Shown here piece by piece: positions 1 through 11,976 of a stretch of DNA of 64,000 nucleotides. The stretch covers positions 1,612,001 through 1,676,000 of the forward strand of contig NC_068577.1 in the NCBI RefSeq assembly GCF_025698545.1, in the 5' to 3' direction. Position 1 is the first letter of the stretch. The number at the start of each line of letters is the position of its first letter. Both the position numbers and the translations under genes were made by a program. The stretch is from Gossypium raimondii. Taxonomy: Eukaryota; Streptophyta; Magnoliopsida; Malvales; Malvaceae. Under the pieces are notes generated by a model. That model did no database searches. It was not told the DNA's origin and saw only the letters and a program-made list of their open reading frames with translations.

Positions 1-654
1 AACAATGAAAAATTGGTTGCGCATCGACCGAAGTTTACCGAGCTTGATTAACATTGACCGACGCTAACAGGGAGTTAACCAACATCAACTGGTCAATTTT
101 TATTTCTTTAATGTTTAAAATATTTTTAAAATTTTAAATTTATATTTTTACAATTCCAAAAATTAACCCTTTTTATTTTTTTAAACCTATTTAATTTTTT
201 AGAAATTTTAACTAAATTTTTTTATTTTTATCTTCAGTTTACATATATATTCTTTTTTTGAAGTTTTATATATTTCTTATATTTTTACCAAATTTTAATT
301 TTTTCAAAATTTTTAGGTTTTATTAAAAAATTAAAGAATAGTTAAAGATGCATCCACATGTTATCCCCTTATTTCTCCACGTGTCAGCCCCATATTTGTC
401 CACTTAAACAAGTTCTTAAAAAAAAAGCGATGTTAGTGTAGAGACCAATCAGTATAACAGATGTCAATCTTAAGAACTAATATGATCCAAAAAAAAGTTG
501 AAGGGCCAATTAAAAAAAGTTACTATATTTAGGGGCTAATCTACATATTAAGCCTATTCAATATCAAAGAAGACCAATACTGCTAGCAACCTATGAAATT
601 GCCCACTATAATTCAAACACAGGATTTTTTATTAAAATGGGTTAAAAAAAAATT
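1..654. other. AT-rich intergenic DNA, no feature recognised
   Basis: This stretch is AT-rich with long A and T runs. I see no open reading frame of note, no RNA gene and no repeat boundary. It precedes the inverted-repeat element that starts near 655. Confidence 0.6.
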
Positions 655-2283
655 ATGTACCGAAATGGGGTGTCAGAAAACTTATTTACGAAAATGGAGT
701 ATTTTTTTTATTGGAGCCTATCTCAGAGGCGCCAATGAATAAAAAAATATTAATTTTTTTTCTTTTTTAATGGCGCCTATTAGATAGGCGCCAATGGATA
801 TTTTATATTAATTTTTTTATAAAATATAATTAAATATTTTCTCGGGTCAGTATATGACCCGTAGAATACATAGTATTGGCGCCTATCTGAGAGGCGCCAA
901 TGGTGGTACCTATCTGAGAGGCGCCAATGGTATTATTTTATGTAAAAATTTGTTTCAAAAAATCAATAAATACTGTTAAATAAATACAAAATCAAATAAA
1001 ATTACATAATATAAAAGTTACATTATATAAAAATTAAATGAGTTAACAACAAATATGATTAAAAAAGTCAGTTATAATTAAACTTTTAATAAAATGATTT
1101 TTAATTTTTATAAAATTTTATGTTAAACTCACGAATACTAAACTAAACACAACAATTTATAGCTTAATCCTAAATTACTAATAAATTAAATTTTAAATAA
1201 TTATAAACACAAAATTTATAACATAATCCTAAATTACTAACAAATTAATTATAAAATAATTACAATATTCATACAAACAATATTACAATATTCATACAAA
1301 CAATATTACAATATCCATACAAAATTACAATATTCATACAAACAATATTACAATATTCATACAAACAATATTACATATTCATACAAAATTACAAAATTAC
1401 AAAATTACAAAATTCATACAAAATACTAATCCAAAACTATAAATACAAAATTAATTATAAAATAATTACAATATTCATACAACATTATAATATTCATACA
1501 AAATACTAATTCAAAACTATAAATACAAAATTAATTATAAAATAATTACAATATTCATACAACATTATAATATTCATACAAAATACTAATCAAAAACTAT
1601 AAATACAAAACTATAAATATTGTAATTACAAAATACAAAATTCATACAAAATTACAAAATTACAATATTCATACAAAATACTAATCAAAAATATAAATAC
1701 AAAATTAATTATAAAATAATTAAAATATTCATACAAAATTACAATATTCATACAAAATACTAATAAAAACTATAAATACAAAATTAATTATAAAATAATT
1801 ACAATATTCATACAAAATACTAATAAAAACTATAAATATAAAACTAATTATAAAATAATTACAATATTCATACAAAATTATAATATTCATATAAAATTAC
1901 AAAATTACAATATCCATACAAAATTACAATATTAATTACAATATTCATACAAAATTACAATATTCATACAAAAAGTTACAATATACATACAAAATTACTC
2001 ATTGGCGCCTCCCTATGATGCACTTTTAATGGTGCCTCCCTATAAGGCACTTTTAATGGTGCCTCCCTATGAGGCGCCACCCGACCCGTTTTCCCCTTTG
2101 ACCCGTTGACCGTATTTTGACCCGTATTTTTATTTAATTTTTTTAAAAAATAAAAAATAATAATATTTTATTCAAAAAAAGAAAAAAATTTAATATTTTT
2201 TATTCATTACGCCTATCTAATAGGGTCCAATGAAAAAGTAACTCATTTTAGTAAATACTTTTTTGACACTCTATTTCAGTAGT
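655..2283. mobile_element. Long-TIR non-autonomous DNA element with GGCGCC palindromes
   Basis: The ends are inverted copies of each other over roughly 110 bp. The left end carries a tgtcagaaaa-type block, then a 'ttggagcctatct' block and GGCGCCAATG. The right end carries the complement of the same blocks in reverse order (2170-2283). Inside are several palindromes of the type GGCGCC-TATCTGAGA-GGCGCC (769-930) and a short-unit tandem array. No transposase reading frame is visible, so it is non-autonomous or internally deleted. I could not identify a clean target duplication, so the edges are good to about 10 bp. A third copy of the same end is at 63763-64000. Mutator-like is a possible class because of the long TIRs, but this is inference. 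Confidence 0.6.
1262..1997. repeat. Degenerate short-unit tandem array
   Basis: The motif 'acaatattcatacaaa' and variants ('ctataaatacaaaattaattataaaataatt') recur many times head to tail with small indels. The array fills most of the interior of the inverted-repeat element at 655-2283. It has no coding capacity. Confidence 0.8.
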
Positions 2284-3164
2284 TTTTTTTTCTTATCCTA
2301 TTTAGGTGAATTTTTCAAAACTTCTGGAAAAACAACTTATTTAGCCTATAAATTTATTTTAAAAATTTATTTTAGTCTTCTATTTAAAATTTCACCTCTT
2401 TTAGCATTTGAACTTGCGTTATTTGTTCAACCACCCAAAATAGATGAAAAGTTAATATTTTATGTTAATGATTTCACGTGTATGCCACATCAACAATTAA
2501 TTAATTAGTTTAAAATTTTAAAACTATAAAATTATTAAAATGCATAAAAGTATAAATATATATATATATATACAATTTATTTAATAATAAAAATCATTAT
2601 AATATTTTACAATTTTTAAAATTTTTAAAATAATTAATTAATTGCTAACATGGCTTGCATGTGGACTACCACAACAACAAAGCTAACAAATGTTAACTTT
2701 TCAATCATTTAGGGGTGATTTTACAAAAAAAAAATAGTTTAAAGGCTAAAAAGATAATAAATTAAATGAATGGCTACAATAACTTTTTTGTGCCTTTTAT
2801 TTTTTTTGGATAAATAAGGTTTTTATTTTGGATTTGTACCTAATGTATTCTCAATGGATTCATTTACACATTCAAAATGAACCAAACAGTGAAACCTAGT
2901 GTTCAACAAAGAAATTGAGAAAATCGAAAAACTGATTCGAACTAGTGTATTTGGTCCAGTTCGAGTTTTGTATTGTTCAATTCGATTTTGAGGTAGTGTT
3001 ATCACTCAAATCGCACAATTTAGTTTGGGTTTGATTTTTTCATATGGAACCCATTTTATCCAATTCAAATCAAATGAAAAAAAATCATGTTTAAAGGAAT
3101 AGACCTAATAGAATAATAAATAGATCATTTCAATATCCATATATATGGACTAATTCATTTAACC

Positions 3165-3241
<77 letters not shown>

Positions 3242-3242
3242 A
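3165..3242. repeat. (AAT)n followed by (ATT)n: a self-complementary microsatellite
   Basis: About 37 bases of AAT repeat are followed directly by about 38 bases of ATT repeat. The two halves are reverse complements, so the tract could extrude a near-perfect hairpin or cruciform of about 75 nt. Confidence 0.9.
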
Positions 3243-3314
3243 ATAACGACAATTAGATAGGATCGTACAAAAGATAAAGTTATGAAAATATCTCATAAAA
3301 ATAATTATAAAAGT

Positions 3315-3394
3315 ACAATTTTATATTAGAGTAATTGAATCAGTTCTTAAATATACAATTTTATATTAGAGTAATTGAATAAGTTCTTAAATAT
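3315..3394. repeat. 40-bp direct tandem duplication
   Basis: Two adjacent 40-bp units starting 'acaattttatattagagtaa' differ at one position (c versus a). This is a young local duplication in non-coding DNA. Confidence 0.9.
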
Positions 3395-3577
3395 AATAAT
3401 TATATTTATAAGCATAAATCTAATTTTAGGGAATAGTTTATTAAACTTTATAATATTTTATTTATAAAAGAAATAACTTTTAATATGGCATACTATAATC
3501 ACTTAGTTATAATTCATTAAAATAATTTTAAAAAATAATTATTTAATTCACTTTATAAATGTATAAGTGAATCTGGA

Positions 3578-4400
3578 GCATGTATTATGATTGTCGTGAA
3601 GAAAATAAAAAATTGCAATATTAGGTATATTGGGGGCCAAAAGAAGGAGATATTTTTTTTTTTTTCTAAAGCTTAGATTTGGTAAAAACTGTCAAACCGA
3701 GCCTAATCGAACCCCGATTATCGATTTCAGATATTTCTATTTTTATTCTATATGGTTTCAATTTTGGTTTTAGAAGTGAAAAACCAAACAGAACAGTTCA
3801 ATTCAATTTTTATTCAAAAACCGAACCGAACTGAATATACCCTTAATGAAACCTCATTAATAACACTTTAAAGAAAACAAATAATTAAAATGAACATAGT
3901 GTAACCCAAATGTAAGGTGAGGTTGGAAGATAGCAATATAAGGCGTCTCCAATCATAGGCTAAGTTGTGTGAAATATGAATCACAATCTCCATTGCTATA
4001 CCACATTCAACTATGGATAAGTTTAATTGAGAAACAAATACAAATAAAATAGAGATTTTAGATATGATAATTAAGCTAATATGCATTGATTCATATATAT
4101 ATACGATGGAGATTAGTGTTATAGATTGTGTTATGATCCGTACTCAATTTCTGTAATGTTTTCAATAAGTACTTATTATACCCACCGGACAGCAATCCAT
4201 TGTCGTCCAGTGGTTAGGATATCTGGCTTTCACCCAGGAGACCCGGGTTCAATTCCCGGCAATGGAAAGTTTTTGAATTTTCTTACTGGCAAGTGGCACA
4301 CACCCACAAGCTTTTTTTCCTTTCCATTTTATAAATTGGTTAATTTTCAACTTTAATCCTTTTAATATGCTTAAATTAGAAGTTTAATCCTTATACTTTA
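3578..4400 (+). repeat. Segmental duplication block A, carrying tRNA-Glu
   Basis: This block aligns with 8894-9752 in the same orientation. Both begin with 'gcatgtattatgattgt', continue through a poly-T tract, a 'caaagcttagattt' motif and an 'atatatat-ggatggagatt' motif, then the tRNA-Glu gene. Both share the 3' segment 'cctttta atatgctt' after it. The copies differ by many substitutions and indels except in the tRNA, which is identical. Confidence 0.8.
4196..4267 (+). tRNA. tRNA-Glu (UUC), copy 1
   Basis: A 72-nt cloverleaf can be folded: acceptor stem TCCATTG/CAATGGA, a D-arm with GGTTAGGAT, an anticodon stem CTGG/CCAG holding loop CTTTCAC with anticodon TTC (4229-4231), and a T-arm around GGTTCAATTCC. 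Internal A-box and B-box promoter elements are intact, there is no intron, and a T5 run (4270-4274) follows as a Pol III terminator. The anticodon reads GAA and GAG glutamate codons. The sequence is identical to the copy at 9575-9646. Confidence 0.95.
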
Positions 4401-7119
4401 AAATCCAAGAAGTGTAAAGCTCTTCCTCTATATTTAAAATAACATAGTTTTTTTTTTAAATTCTTTTCTAGACAGGAATCAGTTTTTTTCAAAGTTTCCC
4501 AATTTTTTTTCAATTTTGAAATAGCAGAAATTCCATTTTTCCCTTTTGTCCAAAAATATTGAAAAGATTGAACTGACTTCTCAACAATTTTCCAAGGCTT
4601 CGCATTTTTTTTGTATTTTAACATTTTAAATCAATAAAAATATATTTAATATATATATACAATAAATATAAAGTTTATTTAAAATAAGTAATATAACATC
4701 TATTATAAAATATAAAATATAATAATAGGTAGTGATAAACAGTAAATAATAATATAACTGGGAAAAGCTATTTATCATGGATACTTAAATAAAAACTTTT
4801 GAATCGTTAAATGAAAAATTTCAAATAGTTTAAAAATCAAATTGTAATTTTCTTTAGTAAAGTGACCAAAACGAAAACTTACTCATAATTAATGACTAAT
4901 AATGTAGTTTACTCAAAAACCGAAAAGACTTGGGCCAATAGTGGCATTTTAGATATGAACCACTTTGAACCATATTGACATGGGCTTGACCCAATGATGA
5001 CATTTTAGATATCAACCATTAAAATCATATTTTGTACTTTGAAATTGAAGTATTACAAATGGAATTGAATTTGAACTTTGGGCCTAACTGAATTCAAATT
5101 GAAGTTTATAATCAATTAATTAAAATATTTTATAAAAATTAATCGCTTCTCTTTTCAAAAATGCTTGAAGCATTGTACTAATTCAACTTATAAATTAATT
5201 TCAAATTAAAACGAAATAAGACTTATTAAAAATTCAATTAAATCTCTAAGAATTTGAAGAGGATAAGCGTAGTCGGTAAAAACTCGAGCTTATCTTACAA
5301 AAATTGGACTTGCCACGTTTTCAATTATATTTGTGAAATTTAAAAACTTTACCAACTGTGTGTCAATTAATTACTTAAAACGAAAAACTACATACCTTTT
5401 TATATTATAATATATAAATATGATAATGAGTTATTATGCTTTATTTTTGACTTATATCCAAACCTATATAGTAGTATATTAATATTATATCCATACAAAT
5501 AATTAATATAGATTGTTGCTTACAATAAATTTTACTCTTCTGATAAATGATGGGTCTATTCATTTTTGTTCAAAGTTTCATATCAAATGATTGTAGATAG
5601 AATCATTTTGTAATAACATATTAAATTATTTCACTATTTTATCTAGGGTGAAGGCAGAATTTTTTTAAGAGACTAAAATTAAATTTTGATTTTTACGATA
5701 ATAAAAATACAATTTCACCGTTTGAATAGTCTATATTTTTAAAGGGTTAAATCAAATTTTTATCATTTTTAAGAGGGGCCAGATTGAATTTTTCCTTTAT
5801 TAATTTAAAACTTTTAAAAATTTAAAGGATCTAAATTAAAATTTTTCCATTTTAAGGGGGACCGAGTCCCCTGCCAGTCCCCTTGGCTACACCCCTGATC
5901 TTACCCTAAAAATTTTATGTAAAAATGTGTTCATATGTCGAATCAAATATTATATATATGTTTAAAAATTACTATTAAAAAATAAAATAAAAAACATAAA
6001 TTTGTAATTTAATAATTTTAAAACATAATATAGAATTAAATTTAAATAAAAATAATCTTTATCAATGAAATGTTCCAAGCATGATTTAAGTTAAACCTTA
6101 AATTCAAGTCTTTAGTTTACACTTAATTGCAAATTCCTTCTTATAAAAAAACAAAATGGTTCAAACATTTTTGAGTTAAGAGTATAATATTTTTAAGGTT
6201 AAATTTTAAGAATAGTTCCTATACTTATCCATTTGTGCGAGTTTAGTCTCTCTATTTTTATTTGCTCAAAATTGGTCTTTCATTTTTTTCTATTTTTTAA
6301 TTTTCAGTCCCTCCATTAACTCAGTTAAAAATTAGGTACAACCACAAGTTTAGCTCCTCAATCTTTATAACTTTTGTCAATTTGGTCCCTACTCTTTTTA
6401 TTTTTCTTTTAATTTTTAAATTTTTGAAAAATTATATAAAAAGTATAAAATGAGCAAATCGAGAAAAAGAAAGACCAAATTTGAGCAAGTAAATGTGGAG
6501 AGGCTAAATCTGCGCAAATTGATAAGAACGTGGACTATCCTTAGAATTTAACCTATTTTTAAAAAAATATAGACTACTTACCAATAAGTATTGAGTATAG
6601 TAGTAAGTTAGATTACACTCCGAATGAAAGAACGCATGTTTAAATTTTGGAAACACGTTACAAAAAAAAAAGAAAAGAAAAAAAAACCTCCCCTGGACCA
6701 AAAGAAAACCTATGATAAGATGTGTGACCCTTTTGGCCATTTTCTTTTTTGAAGGCGGTTAAGTTAGTTAATGAGTTAGGTACACTCTTCATGCAACTTA
6801 AAGTAAGATTCCAAGTGAGACAGCCAAAAGATCAAAGATGAGGACTAAAAAAATCTTGAATTTCAAATTTTAAGTATAAATTCATCAATTATCATATGTT
6901 TAGACCAATAAATACTAGGTGTAATTGTAAAGCGCATTGTATTACTTGGAATTTAATTCAAGCCCGAGTTTTAAAAATAATATTATTAAAAGAGATAATC
7001 ATAAATTACGAAAAGATTAATTTTAATGAAACGTAAAACTGACATAAAAGATATCTTAACCATACGAAGAAAAAAGATTCTATATGTTTTGAAAAGTTAA
7101 AAGAAGAGATAATTTTTTT
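4401..7119. other. AT-rich intergenic DNA with dispersed-repeat debris
   Basis: No gene is supported. Segments such as 6200-6545 have the 'tttagtccctctatttttat'-type wording of old dispersed repeats also seen near 16100-16400, 31990-32280 and 36150-36720. The small reading frames here are low-complexity translations of A/T runs. Confidence 0.55.
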
Positions 7120-7290
7120 TTAACATTAAACTCAATAGGTTCTTATCATACCTGTTCTTTTTACAATGCTTAGAACTACCCATAACTCCTCCCTAACTCT
7201 GCTTCAGCACACTCAAACTCATATTCTTCCGCACTGGCAACAATACCGACACTAATTGAATTAAAATTCAATCGACGAAGAGATATAAAT
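7120..7290 (-). repeat. Dispersed tRNA-like (SINE-like) repeat, copy 1
   Basis: Carries the block 'gcttcagcacactcaaactc' followed by '...caacaatac...aattgaatt', shared with 16440-16600 and, inverted, with 20190-20340. Read on the minus strand, the block has a weak resemblance to Pol III A and B boxes. This is the most degraded of the three copies. Confidence 0.45.
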
Positions 7291-8893
7291 TTTAAAATGG
7301 AAGTAAAAGATAGAATGAGAATGAATGATATGTTGCATGAAAAGGAGCAAAGAAAGTTGAAGATATGATTCCAAATTTGCTTGCTCAAGAAACTAGGAAG
7401 CATTCTTGTGTTCTTTCAAATGGGGTAGCGTAAAGCTAAGTAAAACAAATAAATTATAATGGAACATGTTTTGGTTGTAAAGAAGAGACATAATTTGGGG
7501 AATGGTCCCTTGAGCCAAGCAACTGGTCTGCTAAAAGATCAAGCAATTTGCCCTTCCAACAAATCTTGCATTATGTTATGCTTAAGGAATTTAGCACTAA
7601 CACTTTATTTTCCCTTTCATAATTCTCATATAATCATTCTCCTCTATGGCATGTTAATTAAATCTCAAGCACTTATTAGTCATCCTTAAATGTGGTAATC
7701 GATGTTAATTAACCTTTGACCCGAATAAATTAACTCAATTAGTTCATGCATAATTTTTAAATGATGGGGTTTGAATTTAAATGTTAAAGATTTTGGACCA
7801 GTTTATGGTACGGATTATGAAAGTCTGTCTAAAAGTTAGGAAATTTTGATAATAAAAAAATTAGACTTGAAAAAAAGGGTCTGAGCAAAAAATTAAGTCT
7901 ATTTAAAACCTGGGTCGAGCTCAAGCTCCAATGTTCAATGCCTAAGTTTGGCTTGGCCTGGTGCAATTTTAAAGCTTATAATATATTATATTATATAATT
8001 TATAACATGTAAAAATTAAATCTATAGTAATATATAACACTACAATGTAAACATTAAAAAAAGTTAAAATGTTTATACAAAATTTTAATAAATGAAAAAA
8101 TATATAATTATTAAATATTAAAATTAAAAAATATAAACATTTTTTAAAAAATAATATGGGATGGTCCAAAATAGACTTGGGTTAGTTATTTACGAAAAGT
8201 AGGAAATTTTGACAAAATTTTAAGTCCATATTTTGGGTCTAATCAGACTTAAACAAGTATAAAGTAGGCTAATATCATGTTTAAGTCCGACTTGAATTCG
8301 ACCCAACCCGACCAATGAATACCATTAATAAGGCTACTAAAACCTTTTTTTAAGGGTAAACTATCCAATTGGTCACTTAACTTTTAGGGCGTTTTCATTT
8401 TGGTCACCAAAAAAAAAATCTTTGCAATTTCATCACCTAACTTTTAGGATGCTATCATCTTAGTCATCCAAGCATTAAATTTCTAACAACGGTTGACTTT
8501 ACACATCACATCACGTTTAGATTTTCGTTTTGGTCACTCAACTTCTAGGTCACTTTCATTTTGGTCACTCCAAAAATATATTTTTTAAAGTATTGATTGG
8601 AGTAAAAAAAAAACATTAAGGATTAAAGTGAAAAAGTATTAGAAACTAAATTAATGCATTAAATATCCATCATATTGTACTTGTTTACCCTATTGACGTA
8701 AGTTCTACTTTTTTTTTTAAATATTGAAATTCTAAATATCAAGACATTATCTAAATTATTGAAAAAATTATCACTTGATAGTGTCAAGTGATTTGTTAGT
8801 ATAATATTGAATTTAATTAAATTAATCTCTTTCTAAAATTTACAATTTTATTTTATATTTTAAACTAAAACTAAATAAAAATTACAAAATTTC
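7291..8893. other. Intergenic DNA with two dispersed-repeat segments
   Basis: Segment 7960-8330 shares a stretch ('aaaaattaaatctat', 'acaatgtaaacatt') with 48390-48710, and its right end resembles 56330-56500. Segment 8360-8600 repeats a 'tttggtcact-caactt' phrase several times in both full and partial form. No coding sequence is supported. Confidence 0.55.
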
Positions 8894-9752
8894 GCATGTA
8901 TTATGATTGTTGTGAAAAAGAGTTTACAAAATTAGATATTTTGGAGCCCAAAAGAAGGTGATACTGTTTTTTTTTTTTTACAAAGCTTAGATTTGTAAAA
9001 ATCCATCGAACCGAACCTAACTGAACTACGATTATCGACTTCAAATATTTAAGTTTTTAGTTTATACGATTTCAATTTTGATTTTAGAAGTGAAAAATCG
9101 AATGGAACAATTCAATTCAATTTTTGTCTAAAAATCGAACTGAATCAGGTACACCCCTAATAACCCTTTAAACAAATGAATAATTAAAATCAACATAGTG
9201 TGGGGTTGGAACATAGCAAGATAAGACCTCTCCAATGCATTAAATGTTAATCACAATCTCCATTATCAAGGACTTGTCTTGTTATACCTCTTTCAAACCA
9301 TGGATAAGTTTAACTGATAAATAAATACAAATAAAATATAATTTTTGAAAAATTTCAACAGGTAAACCAATATTGCTTGTTGTTCTTGATTACTTATATG
9401 TTTTAGATATGATAATTAAAGCATATATATATATAGGATGGAGATTTGTGTTATTGATTGTCTTTTTGTTTCAATCAAATCAAGTTAGATGATATTTTAA
9501 GAGCATGACCTTCCATACTCGATTTCTGTGGATTGTAAAATACAATAAAATTTATTATACCCAGTAGACAGCAATCCATTGTCGTCCAGTGGTTAGGATA
9601 TCTGGCTTTCACCCAGGAGACCCGGGTTCAATTCCCGGCAATGGAATCTTTTAAATTTTTTATTGCTGTCCTTACACGTAGCAACACCACCGGTTCATTT
9701 TCAACTTTAGTCCTTTTAATATGCTTGAGATTTAATTCTTATACTTTAATTT
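8894..9752 (+). repeat. Segmental duplication block B, carrying tRNA-Glu
   Basis: Direct-orientation partner of 3578-4400, about 5.3 kb downstream. Similarity extends from 'gcatgtattatgattgtt' through the tRNA and some 100 bp beyond it, but not outside those limits. Block B holds insertions relative to block A, for example around 9340-9400. Confidence 0.8.
9575..9646 (+). tRNA. tRNA-Glu (UUC), copy 2
   Basis: Identical over 72 nt to the copy at 4196-4267, with the same anticodon TTC and intact A and B boxes. The shared 5' flank 'acagcaa' directly precedes the gene, and a T4 run follows a few bases after the 3' end. Identity of the gene in diverged surroundings suggests selection or recent conversion. 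Confidence 0.95.
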
Positions 9753-10739
9753 CAATTTTAGTTATGCTTAAATTAAGATTTAATCCTTATAGTTTAATTT
9801 CAATTTTAACCACAATATGCTTATATTTAAGATTTAATCCTTATACTTTAATCTTTTAACATCATTTGATCTCTATATTTTATAATTTTATTAATTATTT
9901 GAGAGATTAATAACGTTAGCTTTTCAATTAAACGTGGTTACATATAATTTGAAAATAGATTTTTAAAACAATAAGGTAGAGAGGTTAAATTCTTGAAATT
10001 AAAAGTTAGGAAACTAAATTCCAAATGTACAAAGTGTAGAGACTTACAGTTATTGTTGTTTGAACTTAATTAGATCGGTTGGTTGGATCGAGAACCTATC
10101 AAGATATCGATCCGAAGAGAGGCATCGGATTGATTGACCTGCGAATCGATACGGACCGGTTGAACCAGACAAAAAACCCAATTGAATCAAGTTTTTTTTA
10201 ATGTTTTTTAATAATTCATTTGATTGAGTCGTATGAATTAATGGTTTGACCATTTCGACCACTAGTCTAGTTCTGAAAACTTTTCTTAGAGTATATTTGA
10301 TCTTCAAAATTTTACTCTATAATTTCACATGTCAACCAAGCGTAGGTCAACCATATTAATTCATACTCAAATATGAAAAAAAAAATTGATGGGACACTAA
10401 TATTTATTAAATATAATTATATTTTTTTAAAAATAAAATAAAGTGTAAAAATAAAAATAATTTTGTAAATCAATGATTGTTTTTAGTGATAATAGTTATT
10501 TGTTAGTATGGAAAAAAGAAAATAATAATTTAGTGGGTAGTTTTAATAATAACCAACTAGAATTCTTTTAGTGCATATGACATATTTATCTTTAACAGAT
10601 AAGTTTGATATACTCAATTTTATTTTTCTCTTTTTCTTTTTTTTTGAATTATAATAATAGGGTAAAGCTCGAATAACAAACACGACCAGCGCGACTCGAA
10701 CTCAAGCCACACCTGAGACAGTGAACGCCCTAACAGTTT
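9753..10739. other. Intergenic DNA with a GC-richer dispersed repeat
   Basis: Positions 10060-10290 have higher GC and a 'ggaccggttgaaccagac' phrase typical of an anonymous dicot dispersed repeat. Positions 10680-10735 ('cgcgactcgaactcaagc') match a shorter copy at 31610-31670. The 85-aa frame on the minus strand here is a chance translation. Confidence 0.5.
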
Positions 10740-11232
10740 AAATAATTGGTGATACTAAGTCAAGTGATATTTGGATGAAAGAAAAGTACATATTTCCACG
10801 GAAAAAAATAATCGTTCTCAATATCCATAAGATGAATTGATTGTTGTGGTTTCTATAAAGCTTAGATTCAATTATACAAAGCATTAAGGTCAATCTTTTT
10901 CTTAATAACTTAACATCCACCATCCTTATTATATTCATTTCAATCGACTTATGGACTCTATTAGAAAATTTGATCATTAACGATCCTTATTGCAAAATCC
11001 CCCTCCATAAGAGAAGTATCATCTTCATCAAACGCTACACCGTTTCCTTTGGATCCTTGACCATTATGCATTAATCGGTCATTGTACCCCATCGTTCCCC
11101 CAATCGGATTAGAGTCCATAAGATCACCTAGGTCATTAGGCAGTTCTGCCTATTGCCGATGAACCTTCTTCATAACCCTACCACCATTGGCAACGCCCAA
11201 CGAGGAAGAGGGAGGAACACTCATTTATTTGA
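10740..11232 (-). pseudogene. LINE (L1-type) ORF1 N-terminal fragment
   Basis: Reading the minus strand from an ATG near 11222 gives a start MSVPPSSSLG, then a gag-like acidic stretch (VAFDEDDTSLMEGD), then 'FSNRVHKSIE...RMVDVKLLRK'. In a shifted frame follows 'KPQQSIHLMDIENDYFF'. These match the order expected of plant L1 ORF1 proteins with the DUF4283 region (FSxRV...VKLLGRK...MDIENDYFLV). There is an in-frame stop after VHRQ and at least one frameshift. The copy ends abruptly near 10740, with the rest of ORF1 and all of ORF2 missing. The family match is from memory of conserved motifs. Confidence 0.6.
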
Positions 11233-11933
11233 TTTATTTCTTTAGCCCTTAATTTTTCGTATTGCATCAAATAAAGTTTTTAACCAACATCATCTTTTTT
11301 TTTTTATTAGTAATTGATGCTGACTAGACCTCTTCATGGATTGGATTGCCCACTTATCTCGATAGGCCCAACTTTTTTTTTTATTTGGGACCAAAATTAA
11401 ATTGTATATTTTTTATGAAAGCTAAAATGTAATTTTATTATTTTAATAGCTTATATCTTTTTAGTTTTTAAAGAGCTAAATCAAAATTTTATAATTTTTA
11501 AGAAGTCAAAATATAATCTTATCATGTATTAACTTAAAATTTTATAAATTTTAATGGACAAAAAATGAGATATCTCATTGGGGGGGGGGTTGGGGCCTTT
11601 CCCCGCCTCCCTAACATGACCTTTGAATGACCTAGCTTGGCTCGAATCATACTTTTTAATATTTTATTATTTCTTTTAGATAGTAAAATGACTTATTTGG
11701 GTGAGTCAAGTTGGGACAAGATTAAGCTTCGAGTATAGAAAAGTTTTTAAAATCAGGTCGGGACTTAATTTATGGACACCTTTAATAATGTTGACTCATC
11801 CGTTTTTGTTGATGTAGTGGCTGACTTTGATAACGCGATGTTATATTTTATCTAATATGTCATGTGAATAAATAATTTAAAAATTTTCAACAAACTAATA
11901 ATAATTAGATATTTTAAAAAAATATAAACAAAA

Positions 11934-11976
<43 letters not shown>

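Larger units (their letters stand above)
2284..3577. other. AT-rich intergenic DNA with simple repeats
   Basis: No gene is seen. The stretch contains a short (TA)n run near 2555-2570 and, at about 2650-2800, a dispersed-repeat segment ('aaatgttaacttttc', 'ggtgattttacaaaaa') that recurs near 15290-15420. It also holds the AAT/ATT hairpin and the 40-bp duplication listed separately. Confidence 0.6.
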
